Shown: positions 20,628 to 29,174 of the stretch, one piece after another
Position numbering within the stretch: position 1 is the first letter of the stretch
How the letters are laid out: the number at the start of each line of letters is the position of its first letter
From: Candidatus Methanomethylophilaceae archaeon
Lineage (GTDB): Archaea; Thermoplasmatota; Thermoplasmata; Methanomassiliicoccales; Methanomethylophilaceae
Reading direction: 5' to 3'
Assembly (NCBI GenBank): GCA_944320495.1
Contig: CALUHR010000004.1
Coordinates: 1-33,065, forward strand
DNA length: 33,065 bases
The notes under the pieces: model-generated
The model's input: the letters and a program-made list of their open reading frames with translations, nothing else
Database searches by the model: none
Told to the model about the DNA's origin: nothing
Position numbers and translations under genes: made by a program

Positions 20628-21620
20628 GTGAAGGACAAGAGATCCCCGTCTCAGCTCGAGGCGGTCTGGAAGGAGAGCGACATGGCCGGCGGCCGCAAGG
20701 TGGACGCGATGGTCATGATCATGCGCACCAACGGATGCTGCTGGGTCAAGGAGGGCGGATGCACGATGTGCGGCTACCGCGAGGCGTCCATGCACGACGT
20801 CACGGAGGCGGACCTCCTGAGCCAGCTGGAACAGGCGCTCTCCCGCTACAGGGGGGAGCCGTTCGTCAAGATCTACACGTCCGGAAGCTTCCTGGACGAT
20901 AACGAGGTGCCTCCCGCCGTCCGCGAGAGGATCTTCGAAGCATTCTCGGGCTGCGAGCGCATCCTCTTCGAGAGCCGTCCGGAGTTCATAACCGAGGAGA
21001 GTCTGGCACATGTGCCGAAGACGGTCACCGTCGCCCTGGGTCTGGAGAGCTCCGACCCCGAGGTCCTGAGGACCGCGGTCCACAAGGGGTTCACGCCCGC
21101 CGACATCGAGAGGGCCGGACGTCTGCTCAAGTCCAAGGGTCTCGGCGTGAGGACCTACCTGCTGCTCAAGCCCCCGTTCATGACGGAGGCCATGGCGATC
21201 GAGGACGCGGTCCGCTCGGCGAGGTTCGCCGACGCGTTCTCCGACGAGATATCGGTCAACCCGCTGAACGTGCAGAGGGCGACCTATGTGGAGCGCATAT
21301 GGAAGCGCGGAGAGTTCAGACCCCCGTGGATATGGTCGCTCATCGAGGTGTTCAGGCAGCTGTCTGGCACTGTGAGCGCCAGGCTCATGTCATCCCCATC
21401 GGGGGGAGGGGCCTCGAGGGGAGTCCACAACTGCGGCGAGTGCGACGAGTGCGCCCTTGCGGCGATCGAGAGATTCAGCTTCAGCCAGGATCCGGCGGAC
21501 CTGCAGGTCGAGTGCGGATGCAGGGATCGCTGGGAGGCGTATCTGAGGTCCGAGGCGATGCTCGGGACCCCCGCGGACCTGGACCGCGGACTCGAAAACG
21601 ATTTGGCACTGAGGGAGTGA
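20628..21620 (+). CDS. raSEA: archaeosine biosynthesis radical SAM protein RaSEA
   Basis: 330 aa. It matches the COG1244 radical SAM family whose archaeal member works with ArcS to turn preQ0-lysine at tRNA position 15 into archaeosine. The cluster cysteines are in GCCWVKEGGCTMCGY (Cys37/38, Cys45, Cys48), a longer spacing than the classical CxxxCxxC. Further family blocks are VKIYTSGSFLDDNE, ILFESRPEFITEE, LGLESSDPEV and a C-terminal cysteine group (HNCGECDECA and CGCRDRWEAY). The GTG start is fixed by the TATA box. ArcS is not in the window. The next gene begins 5 nt after the stop. Confidence 0.92.
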   Translation: MKDKRSPSQLEAVWKESDMAGGRKVDAMVMIMRTNGCCWVKEGGCTMCGYREASMHDVTEADLLSQLEQALSRYRGEPFVKIYTSGSFLDDNEVPPAVRERIFEAFSGCERILFESRPEFITEESLAHVPKTVTVALGLESSDPEVLRTAVHKGFTPADIERAGRLLKSKGLGVRTYLLLKPPFMTEAMAIEDAVRSARFADAFSDEISVNPLNVQRATYVERIWKRGEFRPPWIWSLIEVFRQLSGTVSARLMSSPSGGGASRGVHNCGECDECALAAIERFSFSQDPADLQVECGCRDRWEAYLRSEAMLGTPADLDRGLENDLALRE

Positions 21621-21625
21621 GACCC

Positions 21626-21952
21626 GTGGAGTACGACATCAAGAAAGGCTGGTTCAAGAACATCGAGGGGGATCTCCTCGAGGCGATGATGAGGGACGTG
21701 TTCGGCAACGTCGCCAGGGAGGGGGACGTCCTCGTCTCGTCCTACGGGGTCCTCGACAGGATCGAGGTCAGGGTCGTCTCGAAGACCATCCTCGACATCA
21801 CCACCGTCAACAAGGACGGGTGCACCACGGACGACGAGGCCATCCTCGACAGCAAGAGGCGCCTCAACGAGTTCGCCGAGAAGGCGACGGGATTCGACGC
21901 CAAGGCCCGCATGAAGAGGGCCCAGAAGAAGGCCAAGGAAGGCAAGCTCTGA
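21626..21952 (+). CDS. DUF5611-like small protein
   Basis: 108 aa with GTG start (GAGGGAG about 9 nt upstream, overlapping the end of the RaSEA gene). It begins EYDIKKGWFKNIEGD, followed by an alpha/beta unit (MMRDVFGNVAREGDVLVSSYG, VRVVSKTILDITT) and a basic helical tail rich in Lys, Arg and Ala. I associate it with DUF5611, a family found mainly in methanogens, from memory of its N-terminal pattern. The function is unknown. Being directly downstream of the RaSEA gene with a 5-nt gap, it is co-transcribed, and the basic tail would suit RNA binding; a role in tRNA modification is only a hypothesis. Confidence 0.75.
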   Translation: MEYDIKKGWFKNIEGDLLEAMMRDVFGNVAREGDVLVSSYGVLDRIEVRVVSKTILDITTVNKDGCTTDDEAILDSKRRLNEFAEKATGFDAKARMKRAQKKAKEGKL

Positions 21953-22011
21953 GCGGCCTTCCCAAACCCCTTCCCCTTCCTTTCTTCCCTATAAAGAGCG
22001 GGTGGCATAGG

Positions 22012-22215
22012 CTTATATATGACCCCCCTATACACGCACCTTAGATTGGACATAATAGTGTTCGACCAGACGCATCGGGCAATGCGATCGCATCCCATGT
22101 CGGACCCCCTCCCTGACGGGTTCTGGGGGCCAATAAGGCGCCACGGTCGGAGCATTAGACGTTGTTCGTCTGAAACGCGAGGTTAGCGAAGACACCCTCG
22201 CAGGCAGGTTAAAGC
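22012..22215 (+). promoter_or_regulatory. promoter and long leader of the ribosomal protein cluster
   Basis: CTTATATATG (22012-22021) is a strong box A; a second candidate is CTATAAAG at 21990-21996. Transcription from the first would start near 22045, giving a leader of about 170 nt before the L3 ATG. The leader can form hairpins: AGACG-TTGTT-CGTCT (about 22157-22172) and GCGAGG with CCTCGC (about 22177-22200), the latter ending 16 nt before the start codon. No open frame or known RNA family was recognised. A long leader is unusual beside the leaderless genes of this window and may be the site of ribosomal-protein autoregulation. Confidence 0.5.
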
Positions 22216-23214
22216 ATGCCGCAAAGGAGACGTCCTAAGAGAGGATCCAGGGCATACGGCCCTAGGAAGAGAGCGCAGTCGCAGACGCCGAGGCTGGACT
22301 CGTGGCCCGAGATCAACGGTGCACCGAAGATCCAGGGATTCGCCGGATACAAGGCCGGTATGACCCACGCGTTCATCATCGACAAGCGCGCCAAGAGCAC
22401 CACCTCCGGAATGGAGATCCAGGTGCCCGTGACGGTAGTCGAAGTGCCCCCCATGAAGGTGGCCGCCGTCAGGTTCTACGAGAGCACCGTGGTCGGCCTC
22501 AAGACGGCCGGAGAGGTCTGGGCCAAAGACCTTGACCCCCTCCTCGGGAAACGCCTGAGCGTCCCGAAGAACCACGACGAGAGCACGTTCGCCAAGTACG
22601 ACGGGCTCGACATCGAGGATGTCCGCATCCTCGCCTACACCCAGCCCAAGATGGTCACCGGAGTCCCCAAGAAGGTCCCCGACCTCATGGAGCTCAGGAT
22701 CGCCGGAGGCACCGTCGACGAGAGGGTCGCCTACGCCAAGCAGATCCTCGGCACCGAGGTCAACTTCACCGACTTCATCAACGAGGGCGCCCTCACCGAC
22801 GTCATCGCCGTGACCAAGGGCAAGGGATTCCAGGGTGTCACGAAGCGCTGGGGTGTCAAGCTCCTGTCCCACAGGAACAGCAAGCACCGCCGCGGAATCG
22901 GAAACCTGGGACCCAAGAGACCCGGATACGTCAGGTCGACCGTCCCCGGGTCCGGTCAGATGGGATACCACCAGAGGACCGAGTTCAACAAGAAGATCAT
23001 CAAGGTCGGAACCGAGGGTTCCGAGGTCACCCCCAAGGGCGGCTTCCTCAACTACGGAGAGGTCAGGAACAACTACGTCCTCGTCTACGGCTCCGTTCCC
23101 GGACCGACCAAGAGGCTCATCAGATTCAGGGACGCTACCAGGATGCCCAAGAAGGCTGACAACGACGCCGTCGATGTCACCTACGTGTCCACAGAGTCCA
23201 AGCAGGGGGCATGA
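22216..23214 (+). CDS. rpl3: 50S ribosomal protein L3 (uL3)
   Basis: 332 aa, archaeal/eukaryal length. It starts PQRRRPKRGSRAYGPRKRA and has the conserved block DVIAVTKGKGFQGVTKRWGVK, the HRKxRRGIGNLGP-like segment and GQMGYHQRTEFNKKI that reaches towards the peptidyl-transferase centre. It is the first gene of the S10-type cluster behind the long leader. The L4 start overlaps or nearly abuts its stop. An assembly initiator protein of the large subunit. Confidence 0.97.
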   Translation: MPQRRRPKRGSRAYGPRKRAQSQTPRLDSWPEINGAPKIQGFAGYKAGMTHAFIIDKRAKSTTSGMEIQVPVTVVEVPPMKVAAVRFYESTVVGLKTAGEVWAKDLDPLLGKRLSVPKNHDESTFAKYDGLDIEDVRILAYTQPKMVTGVPKKVPDLMELRIAGGTVDERVAYAKQILGTEVNFTDFINEGALTDVIAVTKGKGFQGVTKRWGVKLLSHRNSKHRRGIGNLGPKRPGYVRSTVPGSGQMGYHQRTEFNKKIIKVGTEGSEVTPKGGFLNYGEVRNNYVLVYGSVPGPTKRLIRFRDATRMPKKADNDAVDVTYVSTESKQGA

Positions 23215-23216
23215 GA

Positions 23217-23993
23217 ATGGCACAGACCAATGTCTACTCGGTCCGCGGAGGAGTTGCGGGCACCGTGGATGTTCCCGCGGCGTTCGAGACCCCCTACAGG
23301 CCCGACATAATCAAGAAAGCAGTCCTCGCGGCCGCCGCCAACTCCAGGCAGCCCTACGGACCCGGAGCCCGCTCCGGAATGAGGCACTCCGTCAGCACCT
23401 GGGGCAAGGGAAGGGGAACCGCCCGTGTCCAGCGTGTCCACGACGGCAGGAAGGCCACCGAGTCTCCCAACAACGTCTCCGGAAGGAGGGCCCACCCGCC
23501 CGTCCCCGAGAGGAAGTGGGAGCAGAAGATGAACAAGAAGGAGGCCAAGATCGCCCGCCAGTCCGCCCTCGCCGCCACCGCTTGCGCCGAGTGCGTCAGG
23601 GCCCGCGGCCACCAGTTCGACGACTCCGTCTCCTTCCCCATCGTCGTCGAGGACGAGCTGAAGGACCTGAAGGCGACCTCCGAGGTTGTCGAGGTCTTCG
23701 AGAAGATCGGAATCGGCTACGACGTGGAGCGCGCCAAAGAGGGCCGCAAGATCCGCGCCGGAAGGGGAAAGATGAGGAACAGGAAGTACAGGACCCCCGT
23801 GTCCGTACTCATCGTCGTCAGCGACGCCGAGAGGGAGTCCCCCATCTTCAAGAGCGCCTCCAACCTCCCCGGAGTCACCGTGGAGGAGGTCGGAACCCTG
23901 AACACCAGCATCCTCGCCCCCGGCGGAGACGCTGGAAGGCTGACCGTCTACACCAAGTCGGCCATCGACGCCATAGGAGCGTGGACCCAGTGA
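23217..23993 (+). CDS. rpl4: 50S ribosomal protein L4 (uL4)
   Basis: 258 aa from the ATG at 23217. The extended loop that lines the exit tunnel is visible (RQPYGPGARSGMRHSVSTWG and KGRGTARVQR), followed by the globular C-terminal part (PVSVLIVVSDAERE, NTSILAPGGDAGRLTVY). An ATG at 23211 overlaps the L3 stop as ATGA and would add two residues; I take the one that matches the family N-terminus. Its GTGA junction with L23 couples translation. Confidence 0.96.
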   Translation: MAQTNVYSVRGGVAGTVDVPAAFETPYRPDIIKKAVLAAAANSRQPYGPGARSGMRHSVSTWGKGRGTARVQRVHDGRKATESPNNVSGRRAHPPVPERKWEQKMNKKEAKIARQSALAATACAECVRARGHQFDDSVSFPIVVEDELKDLKATSEVVEVFEKIGIGYDVERAKEGRKIRAGRGKMRNRKYRTPVSVLIVVSDAERESPIFKSASNLPGVTVEEVGTLNTSILAPGGDAGRLTVYTKSAIDAIGAWTQ

Positions 23994-24271
23994 AGCAGAG
24001 CGACGTCCTCATCAGGCCGTACGTCACAGAGAAGTCGATGAACCACATGTCCGGAACCCCCACCCAGGCCTACAAGGATGGGAACAGGATCGAGTTCATC
24101 GTCAACAGGAACGCATCCAAACAGCAGATTAAGACCGTCTTCGAGGAGCGCTTCGAGGTCAAGGTCGACAAGGTCTGGGTTAGGATCCAGAAGGACGGGA
24201 AGCACGCCATCATCAAGCTCGCGGAGGGCTACTCCGCCGAGGATGTCGGATCCCGTGTCGGAGTCATCTGA
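23990..24271 (+). CDS. rpl23: 50S ribosomal protein L23 (uL23)
   Basis: 93 aa, GTG start overlapping the L4 stop as GTGA. Typical features are the N-terminal VLIRPYVTEKSMN, the core IEFIVNRNASKQQIKTVFEERF and VKVDKVWVRIQKDGKHAIIKLAEGY. It sits at the polypeptide exit and is the docking point for signal recognition particle and NAC, whose gene is also in this window. Confidence 0.96.
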   Translation: MKQSDVLIRPYVTEKSMNHMSGTPTQAYKDGNRIEFIVNRNASKQQIKTVFEERFEVKVDKVWVRIQKDGKHAIIKLAEGYSAEDVGSRVGVI

Positions 24272-24283
24272 AGGTGAGTGAAC

Positions 24284-24979
24284 ATGGGAAAGAGACTTAT
24301 CCCGCAGAGGAGGGGTCGCGGTACCTCGCTTTACCGCTCCCCCAGCCACAGGCACGTCGACGACGTGAGGCTCCCTGCCCTCAGCGAGGGGACCGCGGTC
24401 ATCAAAGACCTGATCCAGGCCCCCGGCAGGACCTGCCCGCTCGCCGTCCTCGACCTCAACGGCAGGACCGATTACCAGCTCGCCGTCGAGGGAACCAAGG
24501 TCGGACAGACCATCAAGATCGGCGGAACCGAGATCGTCGCCGGTAACATCACGCAGCTCTCCAAGATCCCCGAGGGAACCCTCGTCCACAACGTCGAGGC
24601 CAGGCCCGGGGACGGCGGCAAGTTCGTCAAGACCGCCGGTTCCTCCGGAACCGTCGTCTCCAGGGGAGACAAGGTCGTCGTGCTCATGCCCTCCGGAGCC
24701 CTGAAGGAGTTCAGCCCGGACTGCCGCGCCGCGATCGGAGTCATCGCCGGCGGCGGAAGGGGAGACAAGCCCCTCGCCAAGGCCGGTAAGAACGTGCACA
24801 CCCTGAGGTCCAGGTCCACCGCGGCCTTCAAGACCAAGGGAGTCGCGATGAACCCCGTCGACCACCCCCACGGTGGTGGAAGCCACGCCCACGTCGGTGG
24901 ACCCAACTGTCAGAAGAGGACCGCATCGCCCGGTCAGAAGGTGGGTTTCCTGCCTCCTAAGAAAAAGGTAAAGAAGTGA
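24284..24979 (+). CDS. rpl2: 50S ribosomal protein L2 (uL2)
   Basis: 231 aa. It starts GKRLIPQRRGRGTSLYRSPSH and contains the highly conserved C-terminal block VAMNPVDHPHGGGSHAHVG, including the histidine near the peptidyl-transferase centre, and ends in a lysine-rich tail. AGGTGA at 24272-24277 precedes the ATG; a GTG two codons earlier is less likely. Confidence 0.97.
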   Translation: MGKRLIPQRRGRGTSLYRSPSHRHVDDVRLPALSEGTAVIKDLIQAPGRTCPLAVLDLNGRTDYQLAVEGTKVGQTIKIGGTEIVAGNITQLSKIPEGTLVHNVEARPGDGGKFVKTAGSSGTVVSRGDKVVVLMPSGALKEFSPDCRAAIGVIAGGGRGDKPLAKAGKNVHTLRSRSTAAFKTKGVAMNPVDHPHGGGSHAHVGGPNCQKRTASPGQKVGFLPPKKKVKK

Positions 24980-24983
24980 TACC

Positions 24984-25451
24984 ATGGCAAAGAAGATCAT
25001 TGCTGGATCAGCGAAGGCCGCCAGGAGGAAATCCAGGAAGAAGGCATCGGCGATACAGGCGAGGAGGAAGAAGGAGTTCCTGTACCGCGGGTACAACCTG
25101 GAGCAGCTCCTCGGCATGTCGTTCGAGGAGTTCCTGGACCTTCTGCCCTCCAGGGCCAGGAGGACCTACCTCAAGGGCCTGAACTACGAGCAGCAGCTGC
25201 TGTTCGACAAGCTCAAGGCTGCCGAGCCCGGAGAGGTCGTCAGGACCCACCGCAGGGACCTGCCCATCATCCCCCAGTTCGTCGGAAAGACCGTTAGCAT
25301 CTACAACGGCAAGGAGTTCAAGGACGTCGAGATCAAGCCCGAGATGATCGGATGCTACCTCGGTGAGTTCGTCCTCACCAGGAAGCCGCCGGTGCACTCC
25401 GGACCCGGTGTCGGAGCTACCAGGTCGTCCAAGTTCATGCCGCTGAAGTGA
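24984..25451 (+). CDS. rps19: 30S ribosomal protein S19 (uS19)
   Basis: 155 aa, longer than bacterial S19 because of an N-terminal basic extension (AKKIIAGSAKAARRKSRKK) common in this group. Core: EFLYRGYNLEQLLGMSFEEF, THRRDLPIIPQFVGKTVSIYNG and the C-terminal GEFVLTRKPPVHSGPGVGAT. It binds the 16S rRNA head near the A site. The ATG comes 4 nt after the L2 stop. Confidence 0.96.
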   Translation: MAKKIIAGSAKAARRKSRKKASAIQARRKKEFLYRGYNLEQLLGMSFEEFLDLLPSRARRTYLKGLNYEQQLLFDKLKAAEPGEVVRTHRRDLPIIPQFVGKTVSIYNGKEFKDVEIKPEMIGCYLGEFVLTRKPPVHSGPGVGATRSSKFMPLK

Positions 25452-25461
25452 GGTGTCTGAT

Positions 25462-25911
25462 ATGGTTTCAGGATACACAGCAACAGCAGACCCGGACACC
25501 ACCGCCAAGGCGCTCGGAAGGGAGATGCCCATCTCCCCCAAGTTCGCCCGCGAGGTCGCCGGTATGATCCGCGGCATGAAGGTCGAGACCGCCAGGCAGG
25601 CCCTGGAGGACGTCATCGACAAGAAGAGGGCAGTGCCCCTCAAGAGGTACAACAAGCGTGTCTCGCACAAGCCCGGCGTGGGTCCCGGAAGGTACCCCGT
25701 CAAGGCCGCCAAGGCCATCCTGGGCGTCCTGGACTCCGCCGCGTCCAACGCGGAGTACAAGGGACTCAGCCCCGACGACATGGCCATCATGACCATCTCC
25801 GTCTCCAGGGGACGCACCATCCCCGGGCACATGCCCAGGGCCCACGGCCGCGCCACCCAGTGGAACCAGGAGACCGTCAACCTCGAGATCATACTCGCGG
25901 AGGTCGAGTGA
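25462..25911 (+). CDS. rpl22: 50S ribosomal protein L22 (uL22)
   Basis: 149 aa from the ATG at 25462, placed by GAGGTG six nt upstream; an in-frame GTG at 25453 overlaps that motif. Family blocks are ISPKFAREVAGMIRGMKVETA, KRYNKRVSHKPGVGPGRYPVK and the tunnel hairpin region SRGRTIPGHMPRAHGRA. It lines the nascent-chain tunnel with L4. Confidence 0.95.
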   Translation: MVSGYTATADPDTTAKALGREMPISPKFAREVAGMIRGMKVETARQALEDVIDKKRAVPLKRYNKRVSHKPGVGPGRYPVKAAKAILGVLDSAASNAEYKGLSPDDMAIMTISVSRGRTIPGHMPRAHGRATQWNQETVNLEIILAEVE

Positions 25912-25912
25912 A

Positions 25913-26596
25913 ATGGCAGCAGAGAGGAAATTCGTAGCCGAGAACATCCGCAGGGTCCTCCTCAAGGAGTACCTGATGAAGGAGGTCAGCCGCGCGGGGT
26001 TCGGAGGACTCGATGTCCAGAGGACCCCCATGGGTACCCGTGTCATCCTCACCACCGAGAGGCCCGGGCTCGTCATCGGACGCCGCGGACAGACCATCAA
26101 GAACCTGACCGCAGTCATCGAGGACCGCTTCGGGTTCGAGAACCCCCAGATCGAGGTCCAGGAAGTCGAGAACGCCAGCCTCAACGCCCAGATCATGGCC
26201 GAGAAACTGGCCTTCTCCCTCGAGAGGGGATGGCACTTCCGCAGAGCCGGACACTCCACGGTCCGCAGGATCATGGACGCCGGTGCCCGCGGATGCCACA
26301 TCATCGTGGCCGGCAAGCTGACCGGACAGAGGCACAGGACCGAGAAGTTCAAGGAGGGCTCCATCAAGTTCTGCGGAGAGCCCAAGGCCCAGTTCATGGA
26401 CCGCGGGTACGCCGTAGCCAAGCTGAAGATGGGAGTCATCGGAGTCACCGTCGAGATCATGTCCAAGGAGTCCAAGCTCCCCGCGGACATCAGCATCCTC
26501 AACAAGACCGAGGCCGCTGCTGTCCTCCCGGACCTGTTCACGGCCGCCCCCGAGGCCCCCGCCGCAGAGCCCGCCCCCGCTGAGGAGGTGCAGTGA
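25913..26596 (+). CDS. rps3: 30S ribosomal protein S3 (uS3)
   Basis: 227 aa. The KH domain is at about 20-95 (VILTTERPGLVIGRRGQTIK) and the C-terminal S3 domain at about 100-195 (AGARGCHIIVAGKLTGQRHR, VGVTVEIMSK-like strand). A Pro/Ala/Glu tail (PEAPAAEPAPAEE) follows. It lies at the mRNA entry site and helps unwind mRNA. One base separates its ATG from the L22 stop, and its stop overlaps the L29 ATG. Confidence 0.97.
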   Translation: MAAERKFVAENIRRVLLKEYLMKEVSRAGFGGLDVQRTPMGTRVILTTERPGLVIGRRGQTIKNLTAVIEDRFGFENPQIEVQEVENASLNAQIMAEKLAFSLERGWHFRRAGHSTVRRIMDAGARGCHIIVAGKLTGQRHRTEKFKEGSIKFCGEPKAQFMDRGYAVAKLKMGVIGVTVEIMSKESKLPADISILNKTEAAAVLPDLFTAAPEAPAAEPAPAEEVQ

Positions 26597-26799
26597 TGGC
26601 ATCCCTCAAGACCGCCGACATCAGGAACATGAGCGTCGAGGAGCGCAACCAGAAGCTGAAGGAGCTCCGCGACGAGCTGATGCACGAGAGGGGAGTCTCC
26701 GCCATGGGCGGAGCACCCTCCAGCCCCGGGGCCATCCGCGCCCTGAGGCTGAACATCGCCCGCATCCTCACCGTTCAGAAGGAGGAGGAAAAGATCTGA
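26596..26799 (+). CDS. rpl29: 50S ribosomal protein L29 (uL29)
   Basis: 67 aa helical hairpin: MSVEERNQKLKELRDELMHERG, then the PGAIRALRLNIARILTVQKEE helix. The ATG overlaps the S3 stop as TGATG with GAGGTG upstream; a GTG at 26593 is possible. It sits at the tunnel exit next to L23. Confidence 0.95.
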   Translation: MASLKTADIRNMSVEERNQKLKELRDELMHERGVSAMGGAPSSPGAIRALRLNIARILTVQKEEEKI

Positions 26800-27098
26800 T
26801 GGCCGAAATCTGCCCAGTATGTGGGTTGCCCAAGGAGCTGTGCATGTGCGAGGAGATCGCACGTGAGCAGCAGACCGTCAGGATCTCTATCGACAGCCGC
26901 AGATACGGCAAGACCGTGACAGTGATCGATGGTATCGATGAGAACGACATCGACATCAACGATCTCGCAAAGAAGCTGAAGAACAGATGCGCCGCCGGCG
27001 GAACCTGCAAAGACGGGCGCATAGAACTCCAGGGCGATCACAAGAAGAAGGTGAAAGCCGTCCTGGAGGAGATGGGATTCCGCACAGAGGTCAGATGA
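26799..27098 (+). CDS. translation initiation factor aIF1 (SUI1 family)
   Basis: 99 aa. The SUI1 fold spans about 24-99 (VRISIDSRRYGKTVTVIDGID, AKKLKNRCAAGGTCKDGRIELQGD shown in part, VKAVLEEMGF). It monitors start-codon choice in the P site. The N-terminus has four cysteines (Cys5, Cys8, Cys15, Cys17 in CPVCGLPKELCMC), a probable zinc knuckle. The start overlaps the L29 stop as TGATG and the stop overlaps the next ATG. Confidence 0.94.
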   Translation: MAEICPVCGLPKELCMCEEIAREQQTVRISIDSRRYGKTVTVIDGIDENDIDINDLAKKLKNRCAAGGTCKDGRIELQGDHKKKVKAVLEEMGFRTEVR

Positions 27099-27349
27099 GA
27101 GACAACCGCATCGTGAGGACCGAGCTCATTGGATTGGACGTGGAAGTGCTGTCAGGGCCATACTCCGGCATAGCCGGAAAGGTGGTCGACGAGACGAAGA
27201 ACACGTTCACCATCGATTCGGCCGGAACTGAGAGAATGGTACCCAAACCAGGCAATGAGTTCAGGTTCGCGCACGAGGGCAGGACGTTCGACATCAGAGG
27301 TTCAGAGATAGCCCACCGACCAGAGGACAGAATCAAGAAGGTTAGGTGA
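27095..27349 (+). CDS. rnp1: ribonuclease P protein component 1 (Rnp1/Rpp29)
   Basis: 84 aa, the archaeal Pop4/Rpp29 barrel: [30 protein letters not shown] (27095 frame, about 8-37), then [13 protein letters not shown] and a C-terminal basic end. It is a protein subunit of RNase P, which matures tRNA 5' ends. Its place between aIF1 and S17 is conserved in Euryarchaeota. The ATG overlaps the aIF1 stop (ATGA). Confidence 0.93.
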   Translation: MRDNRIVRTELIGLDVEVLSGPYSGIAGKVVDETKNTFTIDSAGTERMVPKPGNEFRFAHEGRTFDIRGSEIAHRPEDRIKKVR

Positions 27350-27353
27350 AGAA

Positions 27354-27686
27354 ATGACAGCAGACATCAGGAACATCGGAATCGATGTCGCGGCTCCCAA
27401 AGGGGAGTGCGACGATCCCAACTGCCCCTTCCACGGGACCCTTCCCGTCAGGGGACAGATCATCGACGGCGTCGTGTCCACGGTCAAGATGAACAAGACC
27501 GTGGTCGTCGAGCGCCAGTTCATGAAATACATGAACAAGTACGAGAGGTACGAGAAGAGGAGCAGCAGGTACTCCGCGCACTGCCCCTCCTGCCTCGGCG
27601 TCAAGGCCGGGGACAGGGTCAGGATCGCCGAGTGCCGCCCGCTCTCCAAGACCGTCGCCTACGTCGTAATCGAGAAGGTGGAGTGA
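27354..27686 (+). CDS. rps17: 30S ribosomal protein S17 (uS17)
   Basis: 110 aa OB-fold protein: [27 protein letters not shown] (about 30-56), [17 protein letters not shown] and the closing [20 protein letters not shown]. The archaeal N-terminal extension has [10 protein letters not shown] with Cys19, Cys24 and His27. AGGTGA lies upstream of the ATG. L14 starts directly after its stop. Confidence 0.96.
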   Translation: MTADIRNIGIDVAAPKGECDDPNCPFHGTLPVRGQIIDGVVSTVKMNKTVVVERQFMKYMNKYERYEKRSSRYSAHCPSCLGVKAGDRVRIAECRPLSKTVAYVVIEKVE

Positions 27687-28085
27687 ATGAAGGGAATCGC
27701 CGGAAACCAGACCAGGGGCCTCCAGAACGGCTCCAGGCTCACGGTCATCGACAACACGGGCGCCAAGGAGATCGAGATCATCACCGTGCCCGGGTACCAC
27801 GGCGTCGCCAGGAGGGTCCCCTCCGCAGGCGTCGGGGACCTCGTCATCGCGTCCGTGAAGAAGGGGACTCCCCAGATGAGGAGGCAGATCGTCTTCGCCG
27901 TCATCGTCCGCCAGAGGCGCCCCATGAGGAGGCCCGACGGAACGATTGTCTACTTCGAGGACAACGCCGCCGTCATCACCACCGAGACCGGGGAGACCAA
28001 AGGAACCGACATCAAGGGCCCTGTCGCCAGGGAGGCCGCCGAGAGGTGGCCCCGTGTGTCCGCGACGGCCAGCATGATCGTGTGA
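27687..28085 (+). CDS. rpl14: 50S ribosomal protein L14 (uL14)
   Basis: 132 aa. Conserved segments are [64 protein letters not shown] (in part) and [19 protein letters not shown]. It faces the subunit interface. The ATG immediately follows the S17 stop codon with no gap. Confidence 0.97.
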   Translation: MKGIAGNQTRGLQNGSRLTVIDNTGAKEIEIITVPGYHGVARRVPSAGVGDLVIASVKKGTPQMRRQIVFAVIVRQRRPMRRPDGTIVYFEDNAAVITTETGETKGTDIKGPVAREAAERWPRVSATASMIV

Positions 28086-28095
28086 GGTGCGAGGT

Positions 28096-28470
28096 ATGGC
28101 AAGCAGCAAAGCAAGGGTCCAGAGGAAGAACCAGGCCAACGCCTCCGCGCACGTCAAGAGGAAGATGCTCTCCGCCCACCTGAGCGCCGAGCTCCGCGCC
28201 AAGTACGGAGTCCGCAGCGCCAGGGTGTGCAAGGGAGACACCGTCGTCATCGTCCGCGGCAACGAGGACATCAGGAACACCGAGGGCAAGGTCCTCAACG
28301 TCTACACCAAGACCGGCCGCGTGGCCATCGACGGTGTGACCATCAACCAGGCCGACGGCACCGCCGCCGAGCGCCCCATCCACGCATCCAACCTGGTGAT
28401 CACCAAGCTGAACACCGAGGACGAGTGGAGGATGGAGGCCCTGTCCAGAGGAAAGGAGGCTAAAGAATGA
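28096..28470 (+). CDS. rpl24: 50S ribosomal protein L24 (uL24)
   Basis: 124 aa from the ATG at 28096, with GAGGTG at 28083-28088 upstream; a GTG at 28087 is the alternative. KOW motif: CKGDTVVIVRGNEDIRNTEG with the following VLNVYTKTGRVAIDGV. The C-terminus HASNLVITKLN is typical of the archaeal/eukaryal form. Its stop overlaps the S4e ATG. Confidence 0.95.
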   Translation: MASSKARVQRKNQANASAHVKRKMLSAHLSAELRAKYGVRSARVCKGDTVVIVRGNEDIRNTEGKVLNVYTKTGRVAIDGVTINQADGTAAERPIHASNLVITKLNTEDEWRMEALSRGKEAKE

Positions 28471-29174
28471 GCGACCACATGAAGAGGCTCGCGGCGCCCA
28501 GGACCTGGCCCCTGAAAAGGAAGGCCAGCGTCTTCGTCGCCAAGCAGAGCGCGGGAGCGCACTCCATCGAGGACTCCATGGCCGCCGTGACCGTCCTGAG
28601 GGACATGATCGGCGCCTGCGACACCGCGAGGGAGGCCAAGAGGATCATCGGGAACCGTGAGATGTTCGTCGACGGCAAGGCCGTCAAGAACCCCAAGGCG
28701 CCCGTCGGGTTCATGGACGTCGTGTCCGTGCCCAAGCTCGACCTCGCCTACCGCATGCTCCTCACCGACAAGGGAAAGCTGACCCTCGTCCCCATCGACG
28801 CGGACGAGGCCGGCTGGGAGCTGTGCAGGATCGAGGACAAGACCATCGTCAAGGGCGGCAAGTTCCAGCTCAACCTCAGCGGAGGCAGGAACATCCTCCT
28901 CGACAAGAACGACTACAAGTGCGGCGACACCCTGAAGGTCGCCTTCGACGGGCAGAAGGTCATGGACCACTACCCCCTGTCCGAGGGCGCTACCGTCTTC
29001 ATCAAAGAGGGTTCCCACACCGGAGCCGTCAAGACCGTGAAGTCCATGGAGGTCGTCAAGGGACCCTCGTCCAACCTCGTGCTCTTCACCGACGGAACCG
29101 AGACCGTGGCCAGGAACTGCTTCGTCATCGGAGCCAGCTCCCCCGCCATCAAGCTCCCGGAGGCGTCCGAATGA
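28467..29174 (+). CDS. rps4e: 30S ribosomal protein S4e (eS4)
   Basis: 235 aa, an archaeal/eukaryal-only protein. N-terminal block [16 protein letters not shown] is diagnostic, followed by an S4 RNA-binding domain (about 40-100, with [21 protein letters not shown] in part) and a C-terminal KOW-like domain (about 165-220). ATGA overlap with L24 and with L5. Confidence 0.96.
   Translation: MSDHMKRLAAPRTWPLKRKASVFVAKQSAGAHSIEDSMAAVTVLRDMIGACDTAREAKRIIGNREMFVDGKAVKNPKAPVGFMDVVSVPKLDLAYRMLLTDKGKLTLVPIDADEAGWELCRIEDKTIVKGGKFQLNLSGGRNILLDKNDYKCGDTLKVAFDGQKVMDHYPLSEGATVFIKEGSHTGAVKTVKSMEVVKGPSSNLVLFTDGTETVARNCFVIGASSPAIKLPEASE

Noticed and set aside
22153..22176. ATTAGACG...CGTCTGAA in the L3 leader as a third amt-type operator
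   Set aside because: Centre length and arms differ from the 18-bp amt palindrome; a simple RNA hairpin is the easier reading.
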